Source: Halobacillus andaensis
GTDB lineage: Bacteria > Bacillota > Bacilli > Bacillales > Halobacillaceae
Assembly (NCBI RefSeq): GCF_014636475.1
Contig: NZ_BMEL01000003.1
Span: 675,673-739,672, forward strand
Length of the DNA: 64,000 nucleotides
Direction: 5' to 3'
In this document: in pieces, positions 55,513 through 64,000 of the stretch
Layout: every line of letters begins with the position of its first letter
How positions within the stretch are numbered: position 1 is the stretch's first letter
Made by a program: the position numbers and the translations under genes
Notes under the pieces: generated by a model
What the model was told of the DNA's origin: nothing
What the model saw: the letters and a program-made list of their open reading frames with translations, nothing else
The model's database searches: none

Positions 55513-57015
55513 TTACTCTTCAGCTTCGGAGTTATGCTCCGCCAAGGTCACAGCAATTTCATCTCCAATGGATTGGACACCTTCGAGATAACTGTTTAAA
55601 ACGATTGAGAAGATAAGCTCTTCCCCGTCTTCTGTTGTCACATATCCAGACAGAGAATTCACGCCTGTTAAGGAACCTGTTTTCGCTTGTACATTATCTT
55701 CTGCAGCCGTATTGCCCATTCGGTATCGCAGCGTTCCACCGACAAAGCGGTCGCTATTTCCAGCGACAGGAAGAGACTTTAGATAAGCTGGGAACCACTC
55801 TTTGGCTTGAACTTGGTAAAGAAGCTGGGAAAGTTCGTTGGCAGGGATCATGTTCACATGGGACATGCCGGAGCCGTCACGCAGTCTCATCGTATCAGCA
55901 TTGACGTCGTTATCTTGAAGAAAATCTTCCACTACTTCAAGTCCCTTATCCCAGCTGCCTTCGTCATGGACAACTTTCCCCATCTCTTTGATTAACACTT
56001 CCGCATGGCCGTTATTACTAAGCTTCATAAATGGAATAAACAGCTCTTCCAGCGGCATGGACTCTTTGGAGATAAGTAAATTTGCTGATTCGGGCGTTTT
56101 TCCGTCTGCCCGTTTTTCACCCTTGACTTTGATTCCTTCTTCACCTAACGCCTTATGAAATAATTCTAACGCCAGTCCTGCAGGTTCTGAAACAGCCACC
56201 CAGGAACGTGAGCGTGTGCCTTCAAGAGGAATATCACCTTCGACAACTATCTGATTGGTGCCATGCTCACGTTCAATGGAAATATCTTTAGGCTGATCAG
56301 AAGCCACAGTCTCTGTTTTATTAACAATTTCCACGTAATCATTCTCAGGAATGACTTGTACATCGGCCATCTCCCCTTCTGCATCTGCAGGATACGCTTC
56401 GACAATTACGGTACCCGCATCATAATCTTCATTTGGGGATACAGTTAGTGCTGAGATTTGAGCAGCTGTATAGTTGGTTTCATCATTCCATGAAATATCC
56501 TCTGATAATCGAATATCATCATACCAAGTATCATCAGCCAGAAGGTCGCCTTTGATCTCCTGAATACCAGCTTCTTTCACGGACTGAGCAAATGCTTTAA
56601 TGTCATCTTCCATTAACGTCGGGTCGCCTTTACCTTTTAAATATAAGTCACCATGCAGCTTCTTTCCTTTGATGCTCCCATCGGTTAATACCTCTGTTGT
56701 TAATGTATAGTCGGGGCCTAGCGTTTCAAGGGCAGCAGCACCGGTTAAAAGTTTCATATTAGAAGCGGGTTTTAATCGAATATCACCGTCGTTTTCATAC
56801 AACAGCTCTCCGCTCTCCGCTGAACGCACACTAACCCCTGCTAATGCTCCATCTAACCTCTCGTCATTTAAAATTTCGTCAATTTGATTTGATAACGCTG
56901 TGTCCTCAGATGAAGCATTTACCTGAGTGTCCTCCACAGCTTGGGAAGGAGCGAACGTTAAGAACGCGACAAGGAACAGAACAACCATTTGCTTACTTTT
57001 GATTGAAAACTTCAT
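55513..57015 (-). CDS. dacB: D-alanyl-D-alanine carboxypeptidase/endopeptidase (S13 PBP4 type)
   Basis: Secreted penicillin-binding protein trimming or cleaving peptidoglycan cross-links. Signal peptide at residues 1-27 ending before VEDTQ. Catalytic SxxK is Ser85-Asn-Met-Lys88 in KPASNMKLL, the SxN motif is in MKLSNNGHAE, and the KTG box is in VQAKTGSLTG. 500 residues, acidic mature protein. Named dacB after the Escherichia coli enzyme; Bacillus dacC is the closer relative in function. Transcribed alone. Confidence 0.92.
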   Translation of the reverse strand: MKFSIKSKQMVVLFLVAFLTFAPSQAVEDTQVNASSEDTALSNQIDEILNDERLDGALAGVSVRSAESGELLYENDGDIRLKPASNMKLLTGAAALETLGPDYTLTTEVLTDGSIKGKKLHGDLYLKGKGDPTLMEDDIKAFAQSVKEAGIQEIKGDLLADDTWYDDIRLSEDISWNDETNYTAAQISALTVSPNEDYDAGTVIVEAYPADAEGEMADVQVIPENDYVEIVNKTETVASDQPKDISIEREHGTNQIVVEGDIPLEGTRSRSWVAVSEPAGLALELFHKALGEEGIKVKGEKRADGKTPESANLLISKESMPLEELFIPFMKLSNNGHAEVLIKEMGKVVHDEGSWDKGLEVVEDFLQDNDVNADTMRLRDGSGMSHVNMIPANELSQLLYQVQAKEWFPAYLKSLPVAGNSDRFVGGTLRYRMGNTAAEDNVQAKTGSLTGVNSLSGYVTTEDGEELIFSIVLNSYLEGVQSIGDEIAVTLAEHNSEAEE

Positions 57016-57283
57016 TATGTAACTTCCTCCTTCAATATTTTGGTCCCTTTAACCTTAGCAAAGGAAACAGAAAATTTTAACAATTTTCTGTAAAATTATA
57101 CAAAATAGCCCCATAGGAGGATTTTTTATACTTCTAGCTTATTCCAATACAACCATTCTTATTTAACTCGTGGAGCTTTAGATTGATATTTTCGTATTGT
57201 CCCTTTCCCCAATCCCTGATAGTATTATTTTTATTGTTTAAAAAATGCAGTACTCACTTTACAACGAGAAGGGAACAAGGAAT

Positions 57284-58654
57284 ATGCAAAACAAAATACC
57301 ATTTTCTACGTATGCTCTAATAGGTACGATGCTGTTTGGGCTGTACTTTGGGGCGGGGAACTTAATCTTCCCTATCCAGTTAGGTCAGATGGCCGGGACA
57401 AACTTCTGGCCGGCATTAATCGGCTTTATCGTGACAGCGATCGGTCTGCCGTTTTTAGGAATTTTAGCCATTGGCTTATCAGGAAGTAATGGCTTGCGTG
57501 ATTTAGCGAGCCGCGTTCATCCTCTATTTGGACTTACGTTTGCGATGATTCTTTACTTAACCATCGGGCCGTTTTTCGCCATTCCACGAACAGCGACTGT
57601 ACCGTTTGTTATCGGTTTTGAACCGTTTATGAATCCGGATCATGCAAGCTTATGGCTTGGAATCTTCAGCTTCTTATTTTTTGGGATTGTCTATTATTTC
57701 TCACTAAATCCGGCCAAAATTATGGATTACATCGGAAAATACTTAACGCCGACATTCTTAGTGTTCTTATTCGTATTAATCATTGTGGCGATTGTTCGAC
57801 CGATGGGGAGCTTTGGCACACCTGCGGGTGACTACACTCAACTGGCGTTTATGACAGGCTTTAAAGAAGGCTATAACACGATGGATGCTCTAGCCTCCCT
57901 CGCTTTCGGTATTGTTGTTATTCATGCGATTAAAAGCCAGGGAATTACAGACACGAAGGCCATTGCAAAAGCCACTTGGAAGTCAGGTATCTTCGCCATG
58001 GGCTTGATGATGGTGATTTATGGTCTGATCACCTATATGGGGGCTTCTAGTGTAACAGCTGTTGGAACATTTGATAACGGTGGGCTGATCTTTGCAGCCG
58101 TCGCTCAATATTATTTCGGATCGTTTGGGGCGATTTTACTTGCCATTATTATCGTACTCGCTTGTTTGAAGACAAGCATCGGGCTGATCAGCGCATGCAG
58201 TGAATTTTTTCATGATACATTTCCAAAAGTGAGCTATCAGACGTTCGTGATTGTCCTATGTCTAGTATCCTTTACGATCGCAAACTTCGGCTTAAACAAC
58301 ATCATTCAATTCGCATTGCCGGTATTGATGTTCTTATATCCCCTTGCGATTGTTCTTATTTTACTAGGGCTGTGCTCTTCCCTATTTGATCACAAACGCA
58401 GGGTTTATGCCGCATCCATGTTCTTAACGTTTTTCGTCAGTATCGTTGATGGCTACAGTACCTTAGCTGAAAGTGTTCCAGGGGTGACTCTTTCATCAAT
58501 TGAATCAGTGAAGCAGCTTTACCTTGATTATTTACCTCTTTATGACATCGGGCTTGGCTGGATATTTCCTGCTTTAGCCGGTGCCTTGATCGGCTGCTTT
58601 TGGCCAGCACGAGAGGGGTCCCATTCACGATCCATCACCATTGAAAATAACTGA
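57284..58654 (+). CDS. brnQ: Branched-chain amino acid carrier BrnQ (LivCS family)
   Basis: Twelve-helix Na+- or H+-coupled importer of leucine, isoleucine and valine. GLYFGAGNLIFPIQLGQMAG in the first helices and AIPRTATVPFVIGFEPF are family hallmarks. The ATG at 57284 (MQNKIPFSTYALIG) is chosen over the one at 57245, since GAAGGG lies ten bases before it and family members begin there. The leader (57016-57283) shows no T-box. Confidence 0.92.
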   Translation: MQNKIPFSTYALIGTMLFGLYFGAGNLIFPIQLGQMAGTNFWPALIGFIVTAIGLPFLGILAIGLSGSNGLRDLASRVHPLFGLTFAMILYLTIGPFFAIPRTATVPFVIGFEPFMNPDHASLWLGIFSFLFFGIVYYFSLNPAKIMDYIGKYLTPTFLVFLFVLIIVAIVRPMGSFGTPAGDYTQLAFMTGFKEGYNTMDALASLAFGIVVIHAIKSQGITDTKAIAKATWKSGIFAMGLMMVIYGLITYMGASSVTAVGTFDNGGLIFAAVAQYYFGSFGAILLAIIIVLACLKTSIGLISACSEFFHDTFPKVSYQTFVIVLCLVSFTIANFGLNNIIQFALPVLMFLYPLAIVLILLGLCSSLFDHKRRVYAASMFLTFFVSIVDGYSTLAESVPGVTLSSIESVKQLYLDYLPLYDIGLGWIFPALAGALIGCFWPAREGSHSRSITIENN

Positions 58655-58698
58655 TTCGGCAGTCTCCAAGAAAAGAACAAACAAAATATGAGAAAATA

Positions 58699-58738
58699 AA
58701 ACACCTCCAAAGCGATAAAGCTTCGGAGGTGTTTTATT
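58699..58738 (+). terminator. Terminator of brnQ
   Basis: AAAACACCTCC...AGC / GCT...GGAGGTGTTTT stem with a T-run, 45 bases after the brnQ stop. Confidence 0.88.
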
Positions 58739-58843
58739 CTGTCTGTTTAGGCTCATTGGATCATTATTTTTAATTACTATGTCTCGTCCTTTTTGTACTT
58801 TATCATTTGAGCTCCACACGATGGAATCAATGACTTTTGTCTG

Positions 58844-59386
58844 CTACTCGGTTTTGTGCGTTTGTTCGGTTAACCTCTCCAGCACCTTTTTCCTAAGACT
58901 AGGATTCAATGGTCCAAGGCCAAAGATCTCCGATAACCACAACCCATCAACCGCAAGGCGCATGATTGTGGCATCAACTTGATCGATTCCATCATGTTCA
59001 ATATGATTCTGCCAGTCCGCGTAGGTATCCTGCAATGGCTTGAGCAGTTTAGGGTTCATGCCCTGTGCCGCTAACATGCCTGCACTGATCGTTTCGTTTT
59101 CCAAACTTTTTGCATGCATGACATTAATAAACGACCTCGCCCATTTTCCAGTTTCATCTTCGTCTTTTTCCACGAGTTCTTCCACATTGCCGCGATAGAT
59201 ATCATTCATGTGCTGAACGAGCCCTTCCACCAGGGCCTCTTTTGTAGAAAAGTGATACAAGAGTCCACCTTTGCTGACCTCTGCTCTTTTAGCAACAGCA
59301 TCTAACGTTAACGCATCGCTGCCCTGCTCTTTTACGATCAACGCAGCTGCTTCTAAAATTTTATGCCGTTTCGATTCTCTTGGCAT
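58844..59386 (-). CDS. TetR/AcrR-family transcriptional regulator
   Basis: N-terminal helix-turn-helix: RHKILEAAALIVKEQGSDAL, then DAVAKRAEVSKGGLLYHFST. The C-terminal ligand domain belongs to the TetR subgroup often found beside drug exporters. 180 residues from the ATG of MPRESK (59386), six bases after GAGGGA; the ATG at 59392 has no room for a ribosome site. No exporter is adjacent, so its target is unknown. Confidence 0.9.
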   Translation of the reverse strand: MPRESKRHKILEAAALIVKEQGSDALTLDAVAKRAEVSKGGLLYHFSTKEALVEGLVQHMNDIYRGNVEELVEKDEDETGKWARSFINVMHAKSLENETISAGMLAAQGMNPKLLKPLQDTYADWQNHIEHDGIDQVDATIMRLAVDGLWLSEIFGLGPLNPSLRKKVLERLTEQTHKTE

Positions 59387-59519
59387 TCTCATTCCCTCAT
59401 TTATTAAGTACGTTTTTCAATAATGTTATCAGTAGTCAGGGGGTTTTTCAATTTAAGGAGGTAGTACCTTATTTAAAACAGCTTCGTCTTTTGCATAGAC
59501 TTGTATGACAACCATGTTA

Positions 59520-59693
59520 CTATCCACACACTTTTCAACAGTTGTGTATGGATATTATCGGTTTTCAACAATTTAATCCACATTATCCACAGATAGTTGT
59601 TAACTTATCCACAAATTGTGGGAGCGTTTTCTATCCTTCAATTCCAAGACAATAATTATTTTATCCACTGCATAAATATACAACTGTGCATAA
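59520..59693. promoter_or_regulatory. DnaA-box cluster
   Basis: Six TTATNCACA-type boxes with at most one mismatch: CTATCCACA (59520), TAATCCACA (59574), TTATCCACA (59583 and 59605), TTATCCACT (59661) and the minus-strand TTATGCACA (59685-59693). Three fit the consensus exactly. It lies downstream of tsaD, where B. subtilis has a DnaA-binding cluster (gcp-ydiF region), so it probably helps titrate DnaA. Confidence 0.75.
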
Positions 59694-59732
59694 CTTTTTA
59701 AACAAAAAGAAAACTCCCTTACGAAAGGGAGC

Positions 59733-60764
59733 TTAAAAGCCTCTTCTACCGTACATCTCCAAGTCTAATCCAGGATTCGCATTCAAGTCATATCCAGCGC
59801 GGTGCCCCTGTTGATAAGCCACGGCTCCAGCTGCAGCAATCATCGCTGCGTTATCTGTGCATAAGTGTAGAGGAGGAATAAGTAATTCACAATCTTCTTC
59901 TTTAAACTTATCCTTTAACGCCGCGCGTAAGCCTTTGTTAGCCGCAACTCCGCCTGCTACGATCACTTGCTTTACGTCATATTCTTTCGCAGCCTGATAC
60001 GTTTTTGTGGATAACACGTCCACTACACTCTCTTGAAAGCTCGCGGCTACATCTTGTGGAGGAATATCTTCATTTTTTTGCTTCGCGTTGTGCAGCTTGT
60101 TGATAACTGCTGATTTTAATCCACTGAAACTGAAATCATAGGATCCATCTTCCAGCCAGGCTCTCGGAAAATCGATAGAGACTTCACCTTCCTGAGCAAG
60201 CTTATCAATGTGCGGCCCACCCGGGTAAGGAAGTTTTAACGTACGTGCTACTTTGTCGTACGCCTCGCCTGCAGCGTCGTCACGCGTTTCTCCAATGACT
60301 TCAAAGCTTCCATGCTCGTCCATTAAGATAAGCTCTGTATGGCCGCCTGAGACCACTAGAGAAAGCAATGGAAATTGGAATTCTTTTTCTAACCGATTAG
60401 CGTAAATATGACCAGCGATATGATGCACACCGACGAGCGGCTTCTGCTTGGCAAACGCCAGTGCTTTCGCAGCATTCACCCCTACAAGTAATGCGCCAAC
60501 AAGCCCTGGTCCTTCGGTTACCGCAATCGCTTCAATCTCATCCATCGTAAGCTCTGCCTGCGTCAACGCCTCCTCCAGCGTCAGTGTGATCTGTTCAATG
60601 TGATGACGGGAAGCAATTTCCGGCACGACTCCGCCAAATCGCTTATGGCTTTCAATTTGAGAAGCCACCACATTTGTTACTAGCTCACGTTCATTTTTTA
60701 CAATAGCAACGGCTGTTTCATCACAGCTCGTTTCAATCGCTAAAATATATTGATCTTCACTCAT
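59733..60764 (-). CDS. tsaD: tRNA N6-adenosine threonylcarbamoyltransferase TsaD
   Basis: Transfers threonylcarbamoyl to A37 of ANN-decoding tRNAs with TsaB and TsaE. ASKHA fold: [15 protein letters not shown], metal-binding [21 protein letters not shown], and [11 protein letters not shown]. The ATG at 60762-60764 overlaps the rimI stop (ATGA), giving 343 residues; the frame opens five codons earlier. Essential gene in most bacteria. Confidence 0.97.
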   Translation of the reverse strand: MSEDQYILAIETSCDETAVAIVKNERELVTNVVASQIESHKRFGGVVPEIASRHHIEQITLTLEEALTQAELTMDEIEAIAVTEGPGLVGALLVGVNAAKALAFAKQKPLVGVHHIAGHIYANRLEKEFQFPLLSLVVSGGHTELILMDEHGSFEVIGETRDDAAGEAYDKVARTLKLPYPGGPHIDKLAQEGEVSIDFPRAWLEDGSYDFSFSGLKSAVINKLHNAKQKNEDIPPQDVAASFQESVVDVLSTKTYQAAKEYDVKQVIVAGGVAANKGLRAALKDKFKEEDCELLIPPLHLCTDNAAMIAAAGAVAYQQGHRAGYDLNANPGLDLEMYGRRGF

Positions 60765-61207
60765 TTTAATCCCACCCACATGACTAATGCGTCTTCTCCA
60801 TTGTCGGTATAATAATTTTTCCGGATACCGCCAGGCACAAGACCGAATTTACGATATAAATGCTGAGCTGCCGTATTGGAGACTCGTACCTCCAGGCTTA
60901 GCTGAATGGCACCCATCTCAATCACTTGTTCAAAAGAATACCGAAACAACTGCTCGCCGTACTTCTTCCCGCGGTGATCTGGATGGATCGCAATATTGGT
61001 CACGTGCGCTTCATCAATGATCAGCCACACGCCGCAATACCCGAAGACTTCTCCTTGATCTTCAATCACATAATAGTGCGCGTAAGGATTCTCGCCGTTG
61101 ACTTCCTTCCTAAACGTTTCTTCTGTCCAGGGTACGGCAAACGTAGCATGTTCTACTACCATTACCTGAGCAAGATCATCCTCTCTCATTTCTCTCACCT
61201 GTACCAT
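60761..61207 (-). CDS. rimI: Ribosomal protein S18 alanine N-acetyltransferase RimI
   Basis: GNAT enzyme that acetylates the N-terminus of S18; 148 residues. Acetyl-CoA loop [20 protein letters not shown], then [20 protein letters not shown] and the terminal [15 protein letters not shown]. Embedded in the tsa operon: starts right after the tsaB stop and overlaps tsaD by four bases. Confidence 0.94.
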   Translation of the reverse strand: MVQVREMREDDLAQVMVVEHATFAVPWTEETFRKEVNGENPYAHYYVIEDQGEVFGYCGVWLIIDEAHVTNIAIHPDHRGKKYGEQLFRYSFEQVIEMGAIQLSLEVRVSNTAAQHLYRKFGLVPGGIRKNYYTDNGEDALVMWVGLK

Positions 61208-61894
61208 TTACTGCTTCTCCTGCTGCGCCAGCCACTTCGCTTCAGCTTCAGGAATACGCAAGTAATTAGGCACGAGATTATGAAGAGGATCCGGCTCTTT
61301 CTCCATTGCAGCGAGCGCAAGATAAGAAGGACTCGGGTAATGATAGCTTGCATCAGGTATAGCCGCCTGCTCTCCTAAGTAATTTTCAATCACATCTTTG
61401 TGAAGAGACGCGTCCTGACTTAAAAATAGTACAGGGGTGTCTAGTTCTTTTAACGATGCCAGCCAATCTGTCATGAGAAGGTTCGCCTCTTCCTTCACTA
61501 CGTTCAACTTCGTATCATACAGGCCTGTGTAAACCAGCCCTCTTCTAGCATCAAAGAATGGGCAGATGTATCCTTGAAAAAGGCGTCCCTGGCTGGCCAA
61601 GGCTTCTAAGCTGGAGATCCCGACCACCGGAATTCCTAACGACCATGCCATCGTCTTTGCTGTTGTTAAGCCAATCCGTACACCCGTATAAGACCCCGGA
61701 CCGTGCGCTACCGCAATTCGATCCAGTTCTTCCGGCTTCGTTTGCGTATCACGCATCAATTGGTCAATCGCAGGCATCAAACGGATCGAGTGATTTTTTT
61801 TCACATTGGTCATCATTTCACCTGCAACAACACCGGCTTTTACTACCGACAGGCCTAATACATCATTCGACGTATCTATTGCCAGCACATTCAT
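61208..61894 (-). CDS. tsaB: tRNA t6A modification protein TsaB
   Basis: Inactive ASKHA paralogue that dimerises with TsaD. NVLAIDTSNDVLGLSVV at the start and GPGSYTGVRIGLTTAKTMAW are family marks. 228 residues. Overlaps tsaE by four bases, so the genes are translationally coupled. Confidence 0.95.
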   Translation of the reverse strand: MNVLAIDTSNDVLGLSVVKAGVVAGEMMTNVKKNHSIRLMPAIDQLMRDTQTKPEELDRIAVAHGPGSYTGVRIGLTTAKTMAWSLGIPVVGISSLEALASQGRLFQGYICPFFDARRGLVYTGLYDTKLNVVKEEANLLMTDWLASLKELDTPVLFLSQDASLHKDVIENYLGEQAAIPDASYHYPSPSYLALAAMEKEPDPLHNLVPNYLRIPEAEAKWLAQQEKQ

Positions 61895-62346
61895 GAACTC
61901 ATCTCCTTACACACTTGTTCAAAATGAGGGGAACGAGCAGCAACAGAGATCTTACGTGACGTTTCATCCACGTACTCAATCGTTAGTTCTAAACGTTCTT
62001 CAGGCAGGTAGTCTTCAATGAACTGTGACCACTCGACGACCGTCACACCTTCTCCATTAAAAAACTCCTCAAAGCCTAAGTCCTCATCACTATCTTCTAA
62101 ACGATACACATCCATATGATAGAAAGGAAGCCGTCCCATATACTCTTTTATAATCGTAAACGTAGGGCTGTTCACCGTTCGTTTAACACCAAGTCCTTTT
62201 GCCAGCCCTTTCGTAAAGGTCGTTTTCCCTGCACCTAGATCACCTTCAAGCGTAAGTACATCTCCAGCTTGCAGCAAGCCTCCAAGCTTCTCCCCAAACT
62301 GCTTCGTATCCTCTTCTGAATGCGTCATCCATGTCATTGTCGTCAT
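61891..62346 (-). CDS. tsaE: tRNA t6A modification ATPase TsaE
   Basis: Small P-loop ATPase of the t6A complex: LEGDLGAGKTTFTKGLAKGL, then VNSPTFTIIKEY and the late VVEWSQ. 151 residues from the ATG at 62344-62346; the frame opens three codons earlier at a GTG with poor spacing. Follows thiL with a small overlap of leaders. Confidence 0.95.
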   Translation of the reverse strand: MTTMTWMTHSEEDTKQFGEKLGGLLQAGDVLTLEGDLGAGKTTFTKGLAKGLGVKRTVNSPTFTIIKEYMGRLPFYHMDVYRLEDSDEDLGFEEFFNGEGVTVVEWSQFIEDYLPEERLELTIEYVDETSRKISVAARSPHFEQVCKEMSS

Positions 62347-62347
62347 G

Positions 62348-63316
62348 TTAATCACGTTCCTCTTGCAAATGGGTATACCCCGATTTATTTAAAATGGAAC
62401 GTTTTCCTTCTTTATAAAGGTAGACGGCTCCATTTTTATCGCTCTCTTTCACTCGGCCAATATCAACGAGGGGCGTGCCGGTTTGCTTAGCTGCCTCAAC
62501 GACGTGCGGCCATTCTTTTTCACTAACCGTTCCTATTAACTCAAAATCCTCTCCTCCAGAAAGTACCCAGTCCTCATAATGAGAAGGGAATAACTCAGGG
62601 AGCTGGGGAGAATATGGAATTTGCTCAAAGTTCAGATGAAGTTCTGCGCTCGAAGCTTCAGCAATCTCATTCGCTTCATTCGCAATTCCATCACTCACAT
62701 CATTTAACGCAACACGTGAGAGATGTGTTAAGCTCTTGGCAAAATCAACACGCGGATCAGGCGTGCGATGCCTTTTTATTAAATATGGATCATTCACACC
62801 CTTACGTATACATTCAAGGCCGGCACGCGCATCACCTAAGGTACCCGTTGCAAAAATAATATCTCCCGAACGAGCGGCGCTGCGGTAACGAGCTTTATTT
62901 TTTAATACATAACCAAAAACCGTGATTGATACACACAGCTGTTTTCCAGAAACCGTATCGCCTCCAATTAAGTCGATATGGTATTCGTTAGCCAGTGTAC
63001 GCATGCCACGATACACTTCCAGAAGCTCTTCCTGAGACCAACCGCTTGGAACCACAAGCGATACTAAGTAAAAGGCAGGCGTACTGCCCATCGCAGCTAA
63101 ATCACTTAAATTCGCAGCTAGCGCGCGGTAACCTACATGGTAAGGCTCCATAGTGTCTCTTGAAAAATGAACGTCCTCCACCATCGTATCAACCGCCGTC
63201 ACGATATCCTCAGAAGACTGACGAAACACGGCCGCATCATCACTCACTCCCTTGATCAGCGAAGACTGGGAATAGGCGGCCGGCTGGATTGAATCGATAA
63301 AAGAAAACTCGTCCAT
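62348..63316 (-). CDS. thiL: Thiamine-monophosphate kinase ThiL
   Basis: Makes thiamine diphosphate from the monophosphate using ATP. PurM-like fold; GVSDDAAVFRQ, VDTMVEDVHFSRD, ALAANLSDLAAMGSTP and HIDLIGGDTVSG with the Mg-binding aspartates, then DVSDGIANEANEIAE. 322 residues. First gene of the thiL-tsaE-tsaB-rimI-tsaD operon. No TPP riboswitch was seen upstream. Confidence 0.96.
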   Translation of the reverse strand: MDEFSFIDSIQPAAYSQSSLIKGVSDDAAVFRQSSEDIVTAVDTMVEDVHFSRDTMEPYHVGYRALAANLSDLAAMGSTPAFYLVSLVVPSGWSQEELLEVYRGMRTLANEYHIDLIGGDTVSGKQLCVSITVFGYVLKNKARYRSAARSGDIIFATGTLGDARAGLECIRKGVNDPYLIKRHRTPDPRVDFAKSLTHLSRVALNDVSDGIANEANEIAEASSAELHLNFEQIPYSPQLPELFPSHYEDWVLSGGEDFELIGTVSEKEWPHVVEAAKQTGTPLVDIGRVKESDKNGAVYLYKEGKRSILNKSGYTHLQEERD

Positions 63317-63394
63317 AGCTAAAACCCCTCTCGTCCTGCGTTAAAGAAACCGTACGTTTCTTCACAATAAAACCATTATACCAAGGAAGGTCGT

Positions 63395-63441
63395 GAAAAT
63401 AAAAAAAGACAAAAGAAAAGCCTTAGGAAAGAATCCCTAAG
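63395..63441 (-). terminator. Terminator of the rRNA-tRNA operon
   Basis: On the minus strand CTTAGGG / CCTAAGG hairpin followed by a long T-rich stretch (TTTTCTTTTGTCTTTTTTT), about 20 bases after tRNA-Asp. Confidence 0.85.
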
Positions 63442-63460
63442 ACTGTAATATAAGATGTAA

Positions 63461-63537
63461 TGGCGGTCCGGACGGGACTCGAACCCGCGACCTCCTGCGT
63501 GACAGGCAGGCATTCTAACCAACTGAACTACCGGACC
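63461..63537 (-). tRNA. tRNA-Asp (GTC)
   Basis: 77 bases including encoded CCA. Acceptor stem GGTCCGG/CCGGACC, discriminator G, anticodon loop CTGTCAC (GTC), T-loop GGTTCGAGTCC. Last product of the rRNA operon. Confidence 0.97.
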
Positions 63538-63594
63538 ATATTTTATTGAATCTACTACTAAATAATTCAACATAGTAAGTTGAATTATTTTGGT

Positions 63595-63734
<140 letters not shown>

Positions 63735-63781
63735 ATATTGTGGGAATAATCTTTAGGTTCCCATAAAATTTAATTGAAACG

Positions 63782-63896
63782 ACGTAGCAGCGTCCTACTC
63801 TCACGGGGGTAAACCCGACTACCATCGGCGCTGAAGAGCTTAACTGCTGTGTTCGGCATGGGAACAGGTGTGACCTCTTCGCTGTCGCCACTACAT
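63782..63896 (-). rRNA. rrf: 5S ribosomal RNA
   Basis: Minus-strand GCGAAGAGGTCACACCTGTT, CCCATGCCGAACACAGCAGT and the 3' GAGAGTAGGACGCTGC. Ends are placed within a few bases. Confidence 0.95.
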
Positions 63897-63975
63897 CGTT
63901 AATTGAGGTGAACCCTCAAAACTGGATAAGACCTTTCGGACATCGTTTCATCAAACCTTTTTCACAAAGGGAAAT

Positions 63976-64000
63976 AGTTAAGTCATCGATTGATTAGTAT
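63976..64000 (-). rRNA. rrl: 23S ribosomal RNA, 3' end (partial)
   Basis: The last 25 bases of the window match the usual 3' terminus of Bacillaceae 23S rRNA (minus strand ATACTAATC ... GACTTAACT). The gene continues beyond the window. Confidence 0.8.

Noticed and set aside
57016..57283. Possible T-box leader before brnQ
   Set aside because: No AGGGTGGNACCGCG-type sequence or specifier structure was found.
63317..63394. Possible TPP riboswitch before thiL
   Set aside because: The leader is too short and lacks the CTGAGA and ACCTGA motifs.

Overview
The window is a low-GC Firmicute chromosome, most likely a moderately halophilic Bacillaceae member of the Halobacillus/Virgibacillus/Pontibacillus type. 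The evidence is the gene order thiL-tsaE-tsaB-rimI-tsaD / ydiF-type ABC-F / moaC-rex / ydiK-ydiL-type genes / groES-groEL (the Bacillus subtilis order), class III fructose-1,6-bisphosphatase, CIRCE control of groESL, strong AGGAGG ribosome sites, and a carnitine-to-glycine-betaine operon that suits an osmotically stressed cell. The species cannot be named from the sequence alone.

Layout. 1-2.0 kb: end of a frameshifted Na+/Ca2+ exchanger, a DegV protein, two REP-like hairpin repeats and an IS3 remnant. 2.1-9.7 kb: transketolase and a mannitol-type PTS operon (mtlA, mtlF, mtlD) extended by a 3-hexulose-6-phosphate isomerase (HxlB-like) and a ribulose-phosphate-3-epimerase paralogue, with a divergent DeoR regulator. 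10.5-41.0 kb: an accessory region cut into modules by five directly repeated sites matching the last codons of groEL. 41.0-64.0 kb: conserved core, with groEL, groES and CIRCE, a CPBP protease, MFS pump, repeat-rich gap, rex, moaC, ABC-F, fbp, the carnitine operon cdhCAB, a DacB-type carboxypeptidase, brnQ, a TetR gene, a DnaA-box cluster, tsaD-rimI-tsaB-tsaE-thiL, then tRNA-Asp, tRNA-fMet, 5S rRNA and the 3' end of 23S rRNA, all on the minus strand.

The main discovery candidate is the 10.5-41.0 kb array. The 3' end of groEL (core ACATCATGCCGCCCAT, read on the plus strand) recurs at about 10.63, 23.98, 30.12, 37.39 and 41.04 kb, always in the same orientation. The four outer copies are flanked by CCAGTCA-type direct repeats resembling tyrosine-recombinase arm sites; the copy inside groEL has them only on its non-coding side. 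This is what repeated tandem integration at one site should leave. The modules carry (i) an alpha/beta hydrolase, a two-component system, a YraF/AdhB/YraE/YraD-like spore-coat cluster and decayed toxin-antitoxin and bacteriocin-like genes; (ii) a LysR-controlled PrpF isomerase with a TctCAB tricarboxylate transporter; (iii) a LacI-controlled maltodextrin ABC transporter and alpha-glucosidase; (iv) a ThrE-type exporter pair. No complete integrase is present, only two fragments, so the modules look like satellites moved in trans or fixed relics. Many IS remnants (IS3, IS21, IS91-like) lie in the same stretch and almost none outside it.

How the genes work together: three of the catabolic units (polyol PTS, tricarboxylate uptake, maltodextrin uptake) each carry their own regulator beside them. 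The tsaBDE genes make the tRNA t6A modification, rex senses NADH/NAD+, and carnitine breakdown would supply glycine betaine.
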